Assembly: GCA_036491115.1 (NCBI GenBank)
Contig: DASXCQ010000030.1
Span: forward strand, 1-64,000
Reading direction: 5' to 3'
Length of the DNA: 64,000 nt
Source of the DNA: DATEPR01 sp036491115
GTDB lineage: Bacteria; Actinomycetota; Actinomycetes; Mycobacteriales; Pseudonocardiaceae
Shown here in pieces: positions 48,274-56,361 of this stretch. Position 1 is the first letter of the stretch, and each line of letters opens with the position of its first letter. The position numbers and the translations under genes are program-made. The notes under the pieces were generated by a model, which saw only the letters and a program-made list of their open reading frames with translations, was not told the DNA's origin and ran no database searches.

Positions 48274-48314
48274 CACCGCTGGTAGTGCCGGGTCCGGCGA
48301 GGAGGGAGCCACGC

Positions 48315-49010
48315 ATGGGGGACCGTACCGAGCTCCTCGTGGTCGAGGACGACCCGAGCATTCGGGAACTGCTCGCCACGAGCCTGCGGTTCGCCGGCTT
48401 CGGGGTGACCACGGCCGCCACCGGCACCGAGGCGCTGCGGGCCGTCGAGCGGCGCAGCCCGGACCTGGTGCTGTTGGACGTGATGCTGCCCGACCGGGAC
48501 GGCTTCGACGTGCTGCGCTGGATGCGCTCGGGCGGCCAGACGGTGCCCGTGCTGTTCCTCACCGCGCGGGACGCGGCCGAGGACAAGATCACCGGCCTGA
48601 CCATCGGCGGCGACGACTACGTCACCAAGCCGTTCAGCCTGGAGGAGGTCATCGCCAGGGTGAACGCGGTGCTGCGCAGGACGAAGGGCATCGGCGAGCC
48701 GACCGAGGCGCCGCTGCGCTACGCCGATCTCGAGTTGCATGTGGACAGTCACGAGGTGCGCCGGGCGGACAAGCTAGTTCCGTTGTCCCCCACCGAGTTC
48801 AAGCTGCTGCACTACCTGATGCGCAACGCCGGCCGGGTGGTGTCCAAGGCGCAGATCCTGGACCAGGTGTGGCGCTACGACTTCAACGGTGAGGCCGGTG
48901 TGGTCGAGTCCTACATCTCGTACCTGCGCCGCAAGGTCGACGTCGTCGAACCGCGCCTGATCCACACCGTGCGGGGCGTCGGCTACGTCCTGCGGCTGGC
49001 TCCGAACTGA
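48315..49010 (+). CDS. OmpR-family response regulator
   Basis: 231 residues. Receiver domain with acidic EDD, phosphoacceptor Asp55 (LVLLDVMLPD), FLTARDAAED and VTKPFS (Lys); winged-helix domain with LSPTEFKLLHYLMRNAGRVV and VESYISYLRRKV. Similar to the TcrA/TrcR/CutR-type group, exact orthology not settled. ATG 48315 with GGAGGGAG 7 nt before. One base separates it from the kinase gene. Confidence 0.92.
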   Translation: MGDRTELLVVEDDPSIRELLATSLRFAGFGVTTAATGTEALRAVERRSPDLVLLDVMLPDRDGFDVLRWMRSGGQTVPVLFLTARDAAEDKITGLTIGGDDYVTKPFSLEEVIARVNAVLRRTKGIGEPTEAPLRYADLELHVDSHEVRRADKLVPLSPTEFKLLHYLMRNAGRVVSKAQILDQVWRYDFNGEAGVVESYISYLRRKVDVVEPRLIHTVRGVGYVLRLAPN

Positions 49011-49011
49011 C

Positions 49012-50481
49012 ATGACCGCCGTCGCGTCGCCCTTCCGGACGCTGTGGGCGTGGGTGCGGCGCCTGCCGCTGCGGGCGCAGCTGGTGGTCACGCTGTTGCT
49101 GCTGCTCGCGGCCGTGCTGATCGGGTCGTACTTCGTCGCGTCGGCGTCGATGCAGAACTACCTGCTCAACCAGTTGGACAACCAGCTCGGCCGGACCACC
49201 CGGCAGGTCGAGCTGGTCATGGCGGGCGGCGGCCTGCCGGCCGGGTTCCCCGGTCGCCCGCTGATCGCCGGTGGCACGGTCATCGAGGTCAGGGTGGGCG
49301 GCCAGACGGTGCTGCACATGCCGGGCCGGAACCCGGACCAGCCCGCCCTGCCGGCCGATCCGGTGGTCGGCGACCCGTTCACCGCGCCGGCCGGCAACGG
49401 CAACGGCGACTGGCGGGTGCTCGCCTCCTCGGTGCCCACGAACGACGGGACCGCCGTCGTCATCGTGGCGAACGAGCAGGGTCAGGTGGACGCGGCGATC
49501 GGCGACCTGAGCCGGATGTACCTGCGGATCTCGGTGGGTGCCCTGGTGCTGCTCGGGATTCTCGGCTACGCGCTGGTGCGCAACGGCCTGCGCCCGCTGG
49601 AGGAGGTCGAGCAGACCGCGGAGGGCATCGCGGGCGGCGACCTGTCCCGGCGGGTGCCGGTGCGGCGGCCGCGCAGCGAGGTGGGCCGGCTGGCCAGTTC
49701 GTTCAACACGATGATCGACCGGATCGAGCACGCGTTCCGGGCCAGGGAGCGTTCCGAGGCGTCGGCGCGCAACTCCGAGGAACGCATGCGCCGCTTCGTC
49801 GCCGACGCCAGCCACGAGCTGCGCACGCCGCTGACGTCGATCCGCGGCTACGCCGAGCTGTACCGGCAGGGCGCGGCGACCACACCGGAGGAGGTCGCGG
49901 GCGTGCTGCACCGGATCGAGGACCAGGCGGCCAGGATGGGCCTGCTGGTGGACGATCTGCTGTTGCTGGCCAGGTTGGACCAGCAGCGGCCGCTGGAACA
50001 CGCCAGGGTCGACCTCGCGGTGCTGGTGGTGGACGCCGTGCACGACGCCCACGCGGTGGCGCCGGACCGCACGGTGGGCCTGCGGCTGCCCACCGCCGAC
50101 CCGGCCAACGGCGACGAGCCCGCCGAGGTGCCGGTGCTGGGCGACGAGGCGAGGCTGCGCCAGGTGGTCGGCAACCTGGTGAACAACGCGATCCTGCACA
50201 CCCCGGTGGGGACGCCGGTGGAGGTCCGCGTGCGGGCCGAACCCGGTGAGGCGGTGCTGGAGGTCGCCGACAAGGGCGCCGGACTGCCGCCGGACCAGGC
50301 CGAGCGGGTCTTCGAACGCTTCTACCGGGCCGATCCGGCCCGCGGCCGGGCCAACGGCGGCACCGGGCTCGGGTTGGCCATCGTGGCGGCGATCGTGGCC
50401 GCGCACGGCGGTCGGGTGGAGGTGCAGACGTCAGTGGGCGTCGGCACGACGTTCCGGGTGCTGCTGCCGCTGTCCGGTTAG
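49012..50481 (+). CDS. HAMP-containing sensor histidine kinase
   Basis: 489 residues. Membrane helices at about 22-43 and 172-190 flank a 125-residue extracytoplasmic sensor region with no recognised domain; HAMP (about 191-245: NGLRPLEEVEQTAEGIAGGDL in part) and the H-box VADASHELRTPLTSI (His268) follow, then the ATPase with LVNNAILH, DKGAGLP and GGTGLGLAIV. It pairs with the preceding response regulator. Signal unknown. Its stop overlaps the convergent menD stop by 4 bp. Confidence 0.93.
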   Translation: MTAVASPFRTLWAWVRRLPLRAQLVVTLLLLLAAVLIGSYFVASASMQNYLLNQLDNQLGRTTRQVELVMAGGGLPAGFPGRPLIAGGTVIEVRVGGQTVLHMPGRNPDQPALPADPVVGDPFTAPAGNGNGDWRVLASSVPTNDGTAVVIVANEQGQVDAAIGDLSRMYLRISVGALVLLGILGYALVRNGLRPLEEVEQTAEGIAGGDLSRRVPVRRPRSEVGRLASSFNTMIDRIEHAFRARERSEASARNSEERMRRFVADASHELRTPLTSIRGYAELYRQGAATTPEEVAGVLHRIEDQAARMGLLVDDLLLLARLDQQRPLEHARVDLAVLVVDAVHDAHAVAPDRTVGLRLPTADPANGDEPAEVPVLGDEARLRQVVGNLVNNAILHTPVGTPVEVRVRAEPGEAVLEVADKGAGLPPDQAERVFERFYRADPARGRANGGTGLGLAIVAAIVAAHGGRVEVQTSVGVGTTFRVLLPLSG

Positions 50482-52100
50482 CGGACGGCGGCGAACAGCT
50501 CGGCCTGCCAGTCGCGCAAGCCGGCCCGACCGACCCGGATCTCGACCACTGTCAGCCCGGCCGGCGCCAGTGCGGCCGGCAGTTCGTCCCGTTCGGACAC
50601 GAGCACGTGCGGCACCCGGTAACCCGCGCACAGTGCGGCGAGATCGGCTCCGGTCGGCGTGCCGAACACCCGCTCGAACGCGGCGGCGTGCTCCGGCGCG
50701 CCCTGTTCCAGCAGCTCGAAGATGCCGCCGCCGTCGTCGTTGAGCACGACGATGGTCAGCCCCGGCCGTTGTTCCTCCGGCCCCAACAGCAATCCGTTGG
50801 CGTCGTGCAGGAACGTCAGATCGCCCAGCAGCGCGCACCACGGCCGCCCCGATCCGAGCGCCAGCCCGGCCGCCGTGGACACGCTGCCGTCGATCCCGGC
50901 CACACCACGGTTGGCGACCACCGGCCGATCCCCGGTCGGCGCGACGAAGTCCGCGAACCGCACCGCGTTCGACGACCCCAGGAACAGTCCGACGCCGGCC
51001 GGCAGGGCGGCCACCACGTCCCGGGCCGCGTGCGCACCGGTCGCCCACCCGCCGTCCATCACCCGGTCCACCGCGGCCGTCGCCACCTTGTCCGCGGCCT
51101 GCCAGGCGGCCAGCCAGTCCGGATCGGGTGGGTCCACCGGTTCGACCGCCCCGGCCACGTGCGTCGCGACGTGCTGCGGGTCGATCCGGTCCGCATCGGT
51201 GACCAGCACCACCCGACCGGCCTGACGCAGCACCGCTCCCACCCCGCGAGTCAACGTCGGCCTGCCCACCACGGCCACGTCGACCGGCACGGCAGGCGAG
51301 GCGCCGGCGTTGAGCAGCAGCGACCCGGTGGCCAGCACCTCGGCGCCGCCCGACCGCGCCGCGGCGACCGCGGTGGGCTCCGCGACCACGGGCCAGCCGG
51401 CTGCCGCGGCCACCTCGGCCACCGCCCGGATCCGATCCGGCGATCCATCCCCGGCCACCACCAGCGTCCGCGCGCCCAACCCGACGGCGGGCCCGGCGCG
51501 GACCGAGGGCGTCCGCGCCGTCCACGGCCCGTCCCGGCCGGTCAGCGGCTCCGGCCAGTCGTCGTCCCCGGAGGGCACCAGCGGTTCCCGCAGTGGCACG
51601 TTGAGCTGCACCGGCCCGGCGCCGGCGCGTGCCACCGCCCGCGCCACCGTCGAGCGCCAGATCGCGTTGCCGCCCACCCGGCGTTCGGCCAGCGGCAGCT
51701 CCACATAGGCCGCCGCGCCGCCGTACAGGCCCCGCTGGTCGATGGTCTGGTTCGCGCCGGTGCCCCACAGCTCGGCCGGCCGGTCGGCGGTCAGCGCGAT
51801 CAGCGGGGTGCCCGAGTGGTGTGCCTCCAGGACGGCGGGGTGCAGGTTGGCCACGGCCGTACCGGACGTGCAGCACACCGCCGCCGGGCCGGCGCCCGCC
51901 TTGCCGATGCCCAGCGCCAGGAAGCCCGCGGACCGCTCGTCGATCCGCACGTGCAGTGTGATTCGCCCCTCAGCCGCCGCGTCGAACGCGGCCATGGACA
52001 GCGGCGCGTTCCGCGAACCAGGGCAGATCACGACGTGTCCCACCCCGCACCGGGCCAGCTCGTCGACGATCACCCTCGCCTGCGCGGTGGACGGATGCAC
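50478..52100 (-). CDS. menD: SEPHCHC synthase (menaquinone step 2)
   Basis: 540 residues, thiamine-diphosphate enzyme. CPGSRNAPLSMAAF and RIDERSAGFLALG (with the cofactor-activating Glu) open the Pyr domain, CCTSGTAVANLHPAV follows, and GDLTFLHDANGLLL plus VLNDDGGGIFELL form the PP domain. It adds the succinic-semialdehyde unit from 2-oxoglutarate to isochorismate. GTG 52100 is 6 nt after a GAGGAT hexamer, implying a leaderless transcript that shares its -10 with menB. Confidence 0.96.
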   Translation of the reverse strand: MHPSTAQARVIVDELARCGVGHVVICPGSRNAPLSMAAFDAAAEGRITLHVRIDERSAGFLALGIGKAGAGPAAVCCTSGTAVANLHPAVLEAHHSGTPLIALTADRPAELWGTGANQTIDQRGLYGGAAAYVELPLAERRVGGNAIWRSTVARAVARAGAGPVQLNVPLREPLVPSGDDDWPEPLTGRDGPWTARTPSVRAGPAVGLGARTLVVAGDGSPDRIRAVAEVAAAAGWPVVAEPTAVAAARSGGAEVLATGSLLLNAGASPAVPVDVAVVGRPTLTRGVGAVLRQAGRVVLVTDADRIDPQHVATHVAGAVEPVDPPDPDWLAAWQAADKVATAAVDRVMDGGWATGAHAARDVVAALPAGVGLFLGSSNAVRFADFVAPTGDRPVVANRGVAGIDGSVSTAAGLALGSGRPWCALLGDLTFLHDANGLLLGPEEQRPGLTIVVLNDDGGGIFELLEQGAPEHAAAFERVFGTPTGADLAALCAGYRVPHVLVSERDELPAALAPAGLTVVEIRVGRAGLRDWQAELFAAVR

Positions 52101-52105
52101 GTGCC

Positions 52106-52112
52106 TATCCTC
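52106..52112. promoter_or_regulatory. Shared divergent -10 region, menD / menB
   Basis: Plus-strand TATCCT (52106-52111) lies 7 nt before the menB GTG (52119); minus-strand GAGGAT (52107-52112) lies 6 nt before the menD GTG (52100). Only 18 bp separate the two genes, so the promoters must overlap if both are local. Confidence 0.65.
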
Positions 52113-52118
52113 GCAGGC

Positions 52119-53030
52119 GTGAGCGAACCGGTCGTGTCAGAGCTGTTCGATCCGAATGCCTGGACGGAGGTCGACGGGTTCGGCTTCACCGACATCACCT
52201 ACCACCGGGCGGTCGACCAGGGCACCGTGCGCATCGCGTTCCACCGGCCCGAGGTACGCAACGCCTTCCGGCCGCACACCGTGGACGAGCTGTACCGGGC
52301 ACTCGACCACGCGAGGATGTCCTCGGACGTCGGCTGCGTCCTGCTGACCGGCAACGGCCCGTCCCCGCGTGACGGCGGCTGGGCCTTCTGCTCCGGTGGC
52401 GACCAGCGGATCCGCGGCCGGTCCGGCTACCAGTACGCCAGCGGCGAGACCGCGGACACCGTGGACCCGGCTCGGGCGGGCCGGCTGCACATCCTGGAGT
52501 GTCAAAGACTCGTCCGGTTCATGCCGAAGATCGTCATCGCCGTGGTGCCCGGCTGGGCCGCGGGCGGCGGGCACAGCCTGCACGTCACCTGTGATCTCAC
52601 TCTCGCCAGCGCGGAGCACGCCCGCTTCAAGCAGACCGACGCCGACGTCGGCAGTTTCGACGGTGGTTTCGGCTCGGCCTATCTGGCCCGCCAGGTCGGC
52701 CAGAAGTTCGCCAGGGAGATCTTCTTCCTCGGCCGCGCCTATACGGCGGAGCAGATGCACCGGATGGGCGCGGTCAACGAGGTGGTGCCGCACGCCGATC
52801 TGGAGCGCGTCGCGCTGGAGTGGGCCCGCGAGATCAACGGCAAGTCGCCGACCGCGCAACGCATGCTGAAGTACGCGTTCAACCTGATCGACGACGGCCT
52901 GGTCGGCCAGCAGCTGTTCGCGGGTGAGGCCACCCGCCTGGCCTACATGACCGACGAGGCCGTCGAGGGTCGCGACTCATTCCTGCAGAAGCGCGAGCCC
53001 GACTGGTCGCGTTTCCCTTGGTATTTCTGA
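52119..53030 (+). CDS. menB: 1,4-dihydroxy-2-naphthoyl-CoA synthase
   Basis: 303 residues, crotonase fold. FCSGGDQRIRGRSGYQY and WAAGGGHSLHVTCDLTLAS form the CoA and oxyanion sites; DADVGSFDGGFGSAYLARQVG carries the Asp of the bicarbonate-independent type seen in M. tuberculosis MenB. It cyclises o-succinylbenzoyl-CoA. GTG 52119 is set by the -10 position and family start. menE follows with a TGATG overlap. Confidence 0.97.
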   Translation: MSEPVVSELFDPNAWTEVDGFGFTDITYHRAVDQGTVRIAFHRPEVRNAFRPHTVDELYRALDHARMSSDVGCVLLTGNGPSPRDGGWAFCSGGDQRIRGRSGYQYASGETADTVDPARAGRLHILECQRLVRFMPKIVIAVVPGWAAGGGHSLHVTCDLTLASAEHARFKQTDADVGSFDGGFGSAYLARQVGQKFAREIFFLGRAYTAEQMHRMGAVNEVVPHADLERVALEWAREINGKSPTAQRMLKYAFNLIDDGLVGQQLFAGEATRLAYMTDEAVEGRDSFLQKREPDWSRFPWYF

Positions 53031-54220
53031 TGATGCGCGTCCTCACCCTGGACGGCCGGCCGTCCTCGGCCCGCTCGCTGCACGCCGCGCTGGCCGACGC
53101 CCTGGCCGGTGGTCCGGCGCTGCTGCCGCTGGCCGCGACCGACCCGCGCCTGGCCGAACTGCGCGCCGCCATGGCACCGACCGAGCCACTGGAACCGGAC
53201 ACCGCCGTGGTGATCTGCACCTCGGGGTCGACCGGTGAGGCCAAGGGCGTGCTGCTGTCCGCGGGCGCCCTGCGCGCCTCGGCCGCCGCCACGCACGCCC
53301 GGCTGGGCGGTCCCGGCCGGTGGTTGCTGGCCACACCCGCCCAGTTCGTCGGCGGCCTCCAGGTGCTGGTGCGATCACTGCTGGCCGGCACCCGGCCCGG
53401 TGTGGTCGACCTGTCGGTGCCGTTCCGCGGCCGTCCGTTCGCCGACGCGGCCGCCGAGGTGCTGGCCGGTTCCGGTCCGCGCTACACCGCCCTGGTGCCC
53501 ACCCAGCTGGTCACGCTGCTGGACGAGGGGGGCCGGGGACTGGACGCGCTGCGGGCGTTCGACGCGGTGATCATCGGCGCCGCCGCCACCCCGCCGGAAC
53601 TGGCCGAGCGGGCCGACGCGGCCGGCGTGCGGGTCGTGCCCGCCTACGGCATGAGCGAGACCGCCAGCGGCTGTGTCTACGCAGGTGTGCCGCTGGACGG
53701 GCTGAACGTCCGCATCGCCGACGCCGACGAGCACGGCGTGGGCCGGATCGAACTGGCCGGCCCGATGCTGGCGCACGGCTACCGCGGCGCCCCCGAACTG
53801 TCGGTGGCCACGTTCGCCGGCGGCTGGTTCCGCACCGGCGACGAGGGCCGGCTGGTGGACGGCAGGCTCGACGTGCTGGGCCGCACCGACGACCTGATCA
53901 ACACCGGCGGGGTGAAGGTGGCGCCGACGATGGTGGAGCGGGTGCTGGCCGCACAGCCGGGCGTGCGGGCCGCGTGCGTGGTGGGCGTGCCGGACGCCCG
54001 GTGGGGTCAGGCCGTGGTGGCCGCCGTGGTGCCCGTCGATCCGGCCGACCCGCCAGCCGTCGACGCGCTGGCCGCCGTGGTCCGCGAGCGGGTGGGCCGG
54101 GCGGCCGTGCCGAAGCGGTTCGGGTTCACCGACGCACTACCGCTGCGCGGACCGGGCAAGATCGACCGGTCCGGCGTCCGTGCGATCCTGAACGAGACAG
54201 GGGAGTCGACACATGAGTGA
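53030..54220 (+). CDS. menE: o-Succinylbenzoate-CoA ligase
   Basis: 396 residues, ANL superfamily but short, as for MenE. ICTSGSTGEAKGV is the P-loop, AYGMSETASGCVY, WFRTGDEGRL, GRTDDLINTGGVKV and the catalytic Lys in GPGKIDRSG follow. It makes OSB-CoA, the substrate of MenB. ATG 53030 shares one base with the menB stop; an adjacent ATG 53033 is also possible. Confidence 0.95.
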   Translation: MMRVLTLDGRPSSARSLHAALADALAGGPALLPLAATDPRLAELRAAMAPTEPLEPDTAVVICTSGSTGEAKGVLLSAGALRASAAATHARLGGPGRWLLATPAQFVGGLQVLVRSLLAGTRPGVVDLSVPFRGRPFADAAAEVLAGSGPRYTALVPTQLVTLLDEGGRGLDALRAFDAVIIGAAATPPELAERADAAGVRVVPAYGMSETASGCVYAGVPLDGLNVRIADADEHGVGRIELAGPMLAHGYRGAPELSVATFAGGWFRTGDEGRLVDGRLDVLGRTDDLINTGGVKVAPTMVERVLAAQPGVRAACVVGVPDARWGQAVVAAVVPVDPADPPAVDALAAVVRERVGRAAVPKRFGFTDALPLRGPGKIDRSGVRAILNETGESTHE

Positions 54221-54242
54221 CAACAGGGTCGGGCGGTAGCCG

Positions 54243-55115
54243 ATGGCCACTGCCGCGCAGTGGGTGGAGGGGGCCCGCCCGCGCACACTGCCCAACGCGA
54301 TCGCCCCCGTCCTCGTCGGTGCCGGCGCGGCAGCCGCCGTCGACCAGTTCGTCTGGTGGAAGTCGGTGCTGGCGCTGGTGGTGTCGCTGGCGCTGATCAT
54401 CGGCGTCAACTTCGCCAACGACTACTCCGACGGCGTCCGGGGCACCGACGCCCAGCGGGTCGGACCGCTGCGGCTGGTCGGCTCCGGCGTGGTGCGGCCG
54501 ACGCTGGTCCGGGCGGTGGCGTTCGCCTGCTTCGGCGTGGCGGGGGTCAGCGGTCTGGTGCTGGTGGCCACGTCCGGCCTGTGGTGGCTGCTCGGCCTGG
54601 GCGCGGTGTGCATCGCCGGCGCCTGGTTCTACACCGGCGGCCGCAGGCCCTACGGCTACGCCGGATTCGGCGAGATCGCCGTGTTCGTGTTCTTCGGCCT
54701 GGCCGGGGTGCTGGGTACGCTCTACGTGCAGTCCGGGCGGATTACCGGTGCGGGCATCGCGGACGCCGTCGCGGTGGGCGCCTTCTCGTCCGCGGTGCTG
54801 GTGGCCAACAACCTGCGCGACATCCCCACCGACAGCCAGACCGGCAAGCGCACGCTGGCGGTGATCCTCGGTGACGCCCGCACCCGGGTGCTCTACCAGG
54901 TGCTGGTGGCGGTTCCGGTGCTGGTCAGCGTGGCCATCGGGGTGACGCGGCCGTGGGCGCTGCTGGGCCTGCTGGCGGTGCCGCTGCTGGTCGGCCCGGT
55001 CCGGCGGATCCGCCAGGGTGTCGGCGGATTGGCGCTGATCCCGGTGCTGCGGGACACCGGACTGGCCATGCTGGTGTGGGCGATCGCGACCGGAATCGCA
55101 CTTACTCTTGGGTAA
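54243..55115 (+). CDS. menA: 1,4-dihydroxy-2-naphthoate octaprenyltransferase
   Basis: 290 residues, UbiA family with about eight membrane helices. The two Asp-rich motifs are NFANDYSDGVRGTD (about 60-73) and NNLRDIPTDSQTGK. It attaches the polyprenyl tail to DHNA at the membrane, giving demethylmenaquinone. It is 22 bp after menE and is probably the last gene of menB-menE-menA. menC, menF, menG and menH are not in the window. Confidence 0.96.
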   Translation: MATAAQWVEGARPRTLPNAIAPVLVGAGAAAAVDQFVWWKSVLALVVSLALIIGVNFANDYSDGVRGTDAQRVGPLRLVGSGVVRPTLVRAVAFACFGVAGVSGLVLVATSGLWWLLGLGAVCIAGAWFYTGGRRPYGYAGFGEIAVFVFFGLAGVLGTLYVQSGRITGAGIADAVAVGAFSSAVLVANNLRDIPTDSQTGKRTLAVILGDARTRVLYQVLVAVPVLVSVAIGVTRPWALLGLLAVPLLVGPVRRIRQGVGGLALIPVLRDTGLAMLVWAIATGIALTLG

Positions 55116-55217
55116 GTCTGACCCGATCGGGTGGTTTCTTCGGTCGTGCTCTGTCCCGACCGGTCTCTAACCTGTGGGTTGACTGAAGACTTTTGACCGT
55201 TATGCCGGACTTTGCCG

Positions 55218-55553
55218 TCAGCCCGCGTCCGGCGACGAGGTCTCACCGCGCAGTTCGGCACGCAGCGACGCCCGCGCCGCACGTCGGGCCATGCCGCGCG
55301 CCGCCAGGCCGGCGGAGATCTTCTCGTGCCAGCCGCGCAACACCACCAGCGACAGCGGCAGGCCGACCACCAGACCGACGGCGATCGCGACCAACAGCGG
55401 CACGTTCACCAGCGACAGCACCAGCGCGACCACCGCTACCAGCGCGAACCTGGCCAGTACGTACAGCCCGAGGTCGCGGCCCAGGTGCGGCGGCACCGGC
55501 GGCGGGGCGGTTGGCGGTTGCCCGGTGTGCTGGTTGTCGGAGTGCTCGACCAC
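55218..55553 (-). CDS. DUF4229-like membrane protein
   Basis: 111 residues. A Pro-rich N-terminus (PPTAPPPVPPH) precedes two helices (about 30-47 and 50-71: LYVLARFALVAVVALVLSLV, LLVAIAVGLVVGLPLSLVVL) and a basic Ala/Arg-rich C-terminal helix. It fits DUF4229 by layout. GTG 55553 follows TAGCGT by 7 nt, again a leaderless pattern. It converges on menA. Function unknown. Confidence 0.78.
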   Translation of the reverse strand: MVEHSDNQHTGQPPTAPPPVPPHLGRDLGLYVLARFALVAVVALVLSLVNVPLLVAIAVGLVVGLPLSLVVLRGWHEKISAGLAARGMARRAARASLRAELRGETSSPDAG

Positions 55554-55813
55554 GCCCGCAACGCTACGCGGGCGTCACCGGATCGGACACGTCGGCCGGC
55601 CCTCGAATGGACGCCTCCTTCACCAAGCGTGCACATCCGTGCGGCGGATGGTGACGATTTGTCCCTTACTTACTCTTTACCATCAGCCTAGCGTTCGAGT
55701 ACCCGGCGGGCGAGATGGCACTATGCGACCGGAACGCCGGATCTTGTGGGTATCCGAGTACGAGAACCGCTCGACGCCCGGCAAGTGTGTTTCGGCAACA
55801 AGGAGGGACGACA

Positions 55814-56047
55814 GTGACTGCGTCTGTTCAACACCCGAGGCAGCAGGTCAGCGAGCGACTGCTCACGCCAGGCGAGGTGGCCACCCTGTTCCGGGTCGAC
55901 CCGAAGACGGTCACCCGGTGGGCCACGGCCGGCCGGATCGGTTCGATCCGTACTCCCGGCGGTCACCGCCGCTTCCGCGAGTCCGAGGTCAAGACCCTGC
56001 TCGCCGAACTCACCACCGAAGCGAGCGAACCCGTTCGCGGCGTCTGA
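55814..56047 (+). CDS. bldC: Developmental regulator BldC homologue
   Basis: 77 residues, a single MerR-like winged HTH: LLTPGEVATLFRVDPKTVTR (about 17-36), WATAGRIGSIRTPGGHRRFR, ESEVKTLLAEL. This reads almost identically to Streptomyces BldC (68 aa), which binds head-to-tail on repeated sites and holds back entry into development. GTG 55814 has AGGAGG 8 nt before it. In an organism also carrying a BldN-type sigma factor it suggests a shared morphogenesis programme; that is inference. The 260-bp upstream region includes a TAGCGT hexamer near 55690 that may be its -10, giving a leader of about 115 nt. Confidence 0.93.
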   Translation: MTASVQHPRQQVSERLLTPGEVATLFRVDPKTVTRWATAGRIGSIRTPGGHRRFRESEVKTLLAELTTEASEPVRGV

Positions 56048-56108
56048 ACACGGCGGTAGGTCTGCGAAGGGCTAGCCTCGTGTCAATCTGTGCGCGGAGG
56101 TGACGCCC

Positions 56109-56300
56109 ATGCTCTACCTGCTCGCCGCCATCGGCGTCGTCACCATCGCGGCCTTGCTATGGCGTGCGCTGAACCCGGACCGGGTCAGCGTCGGGGCACG
56201 CCGGCAGGTGGTCGCGCCGGACGACGACCCTGACTTCCTGCGGCGCCTCGGCGAGCAGAATCAGCGGCCCGAGGACCCGGACGGTCCCGACCAGCCCTGA
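56109..56300 (+). CDS. Small single-helix membrane protein, 63 aa
   Basis: One N-terminal helix (YLLAAIGVVTIAALLWRAL), then a charged soluble tail rich in Asp, Pro and Arg. No family recognised. ATG 56109 is preferred because GGAGG lies 8 nt before it; GTG 56100 overlaps that site. A TAGCCT hexamer just upstream (about 56073) suggests its own promoter. It converges on the MinD-like gene across a hairpin. Confidence 0.7.
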   Translation: MLYLLAAIGVVTIAALLWRALNPDRVSVGARRQVVAPDDDPDFLRRLGEQNQRPEDPDGPDQP

Positions 56301-56320
56301 TACCCCTCGAACCAGCCATG

Positions 56321-56347
56321 GCCGCGGTGAGTTCAGCCCACCGCGGC
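56321..56347. terminator. Bidirectional terminator hairpin
   Basis: GCCGCGGTG (56321-56329), 9-nt loop, CACCGCGGC (56339-56347): perfect 9-bp stem between two convergent stops (56300 and 56362). Confidence 0.7.
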
Positions 56348-56361
56348 AGCGGTACGTCCGG

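Noticed and set aside
55101..55132. Terminator at the end of menA (CTTAC/GTAAG and ACCCGATCGGGT)
   Set aside because: Stems are short (5 and about 4 bp) and one lies in the coding end; too weak to call.
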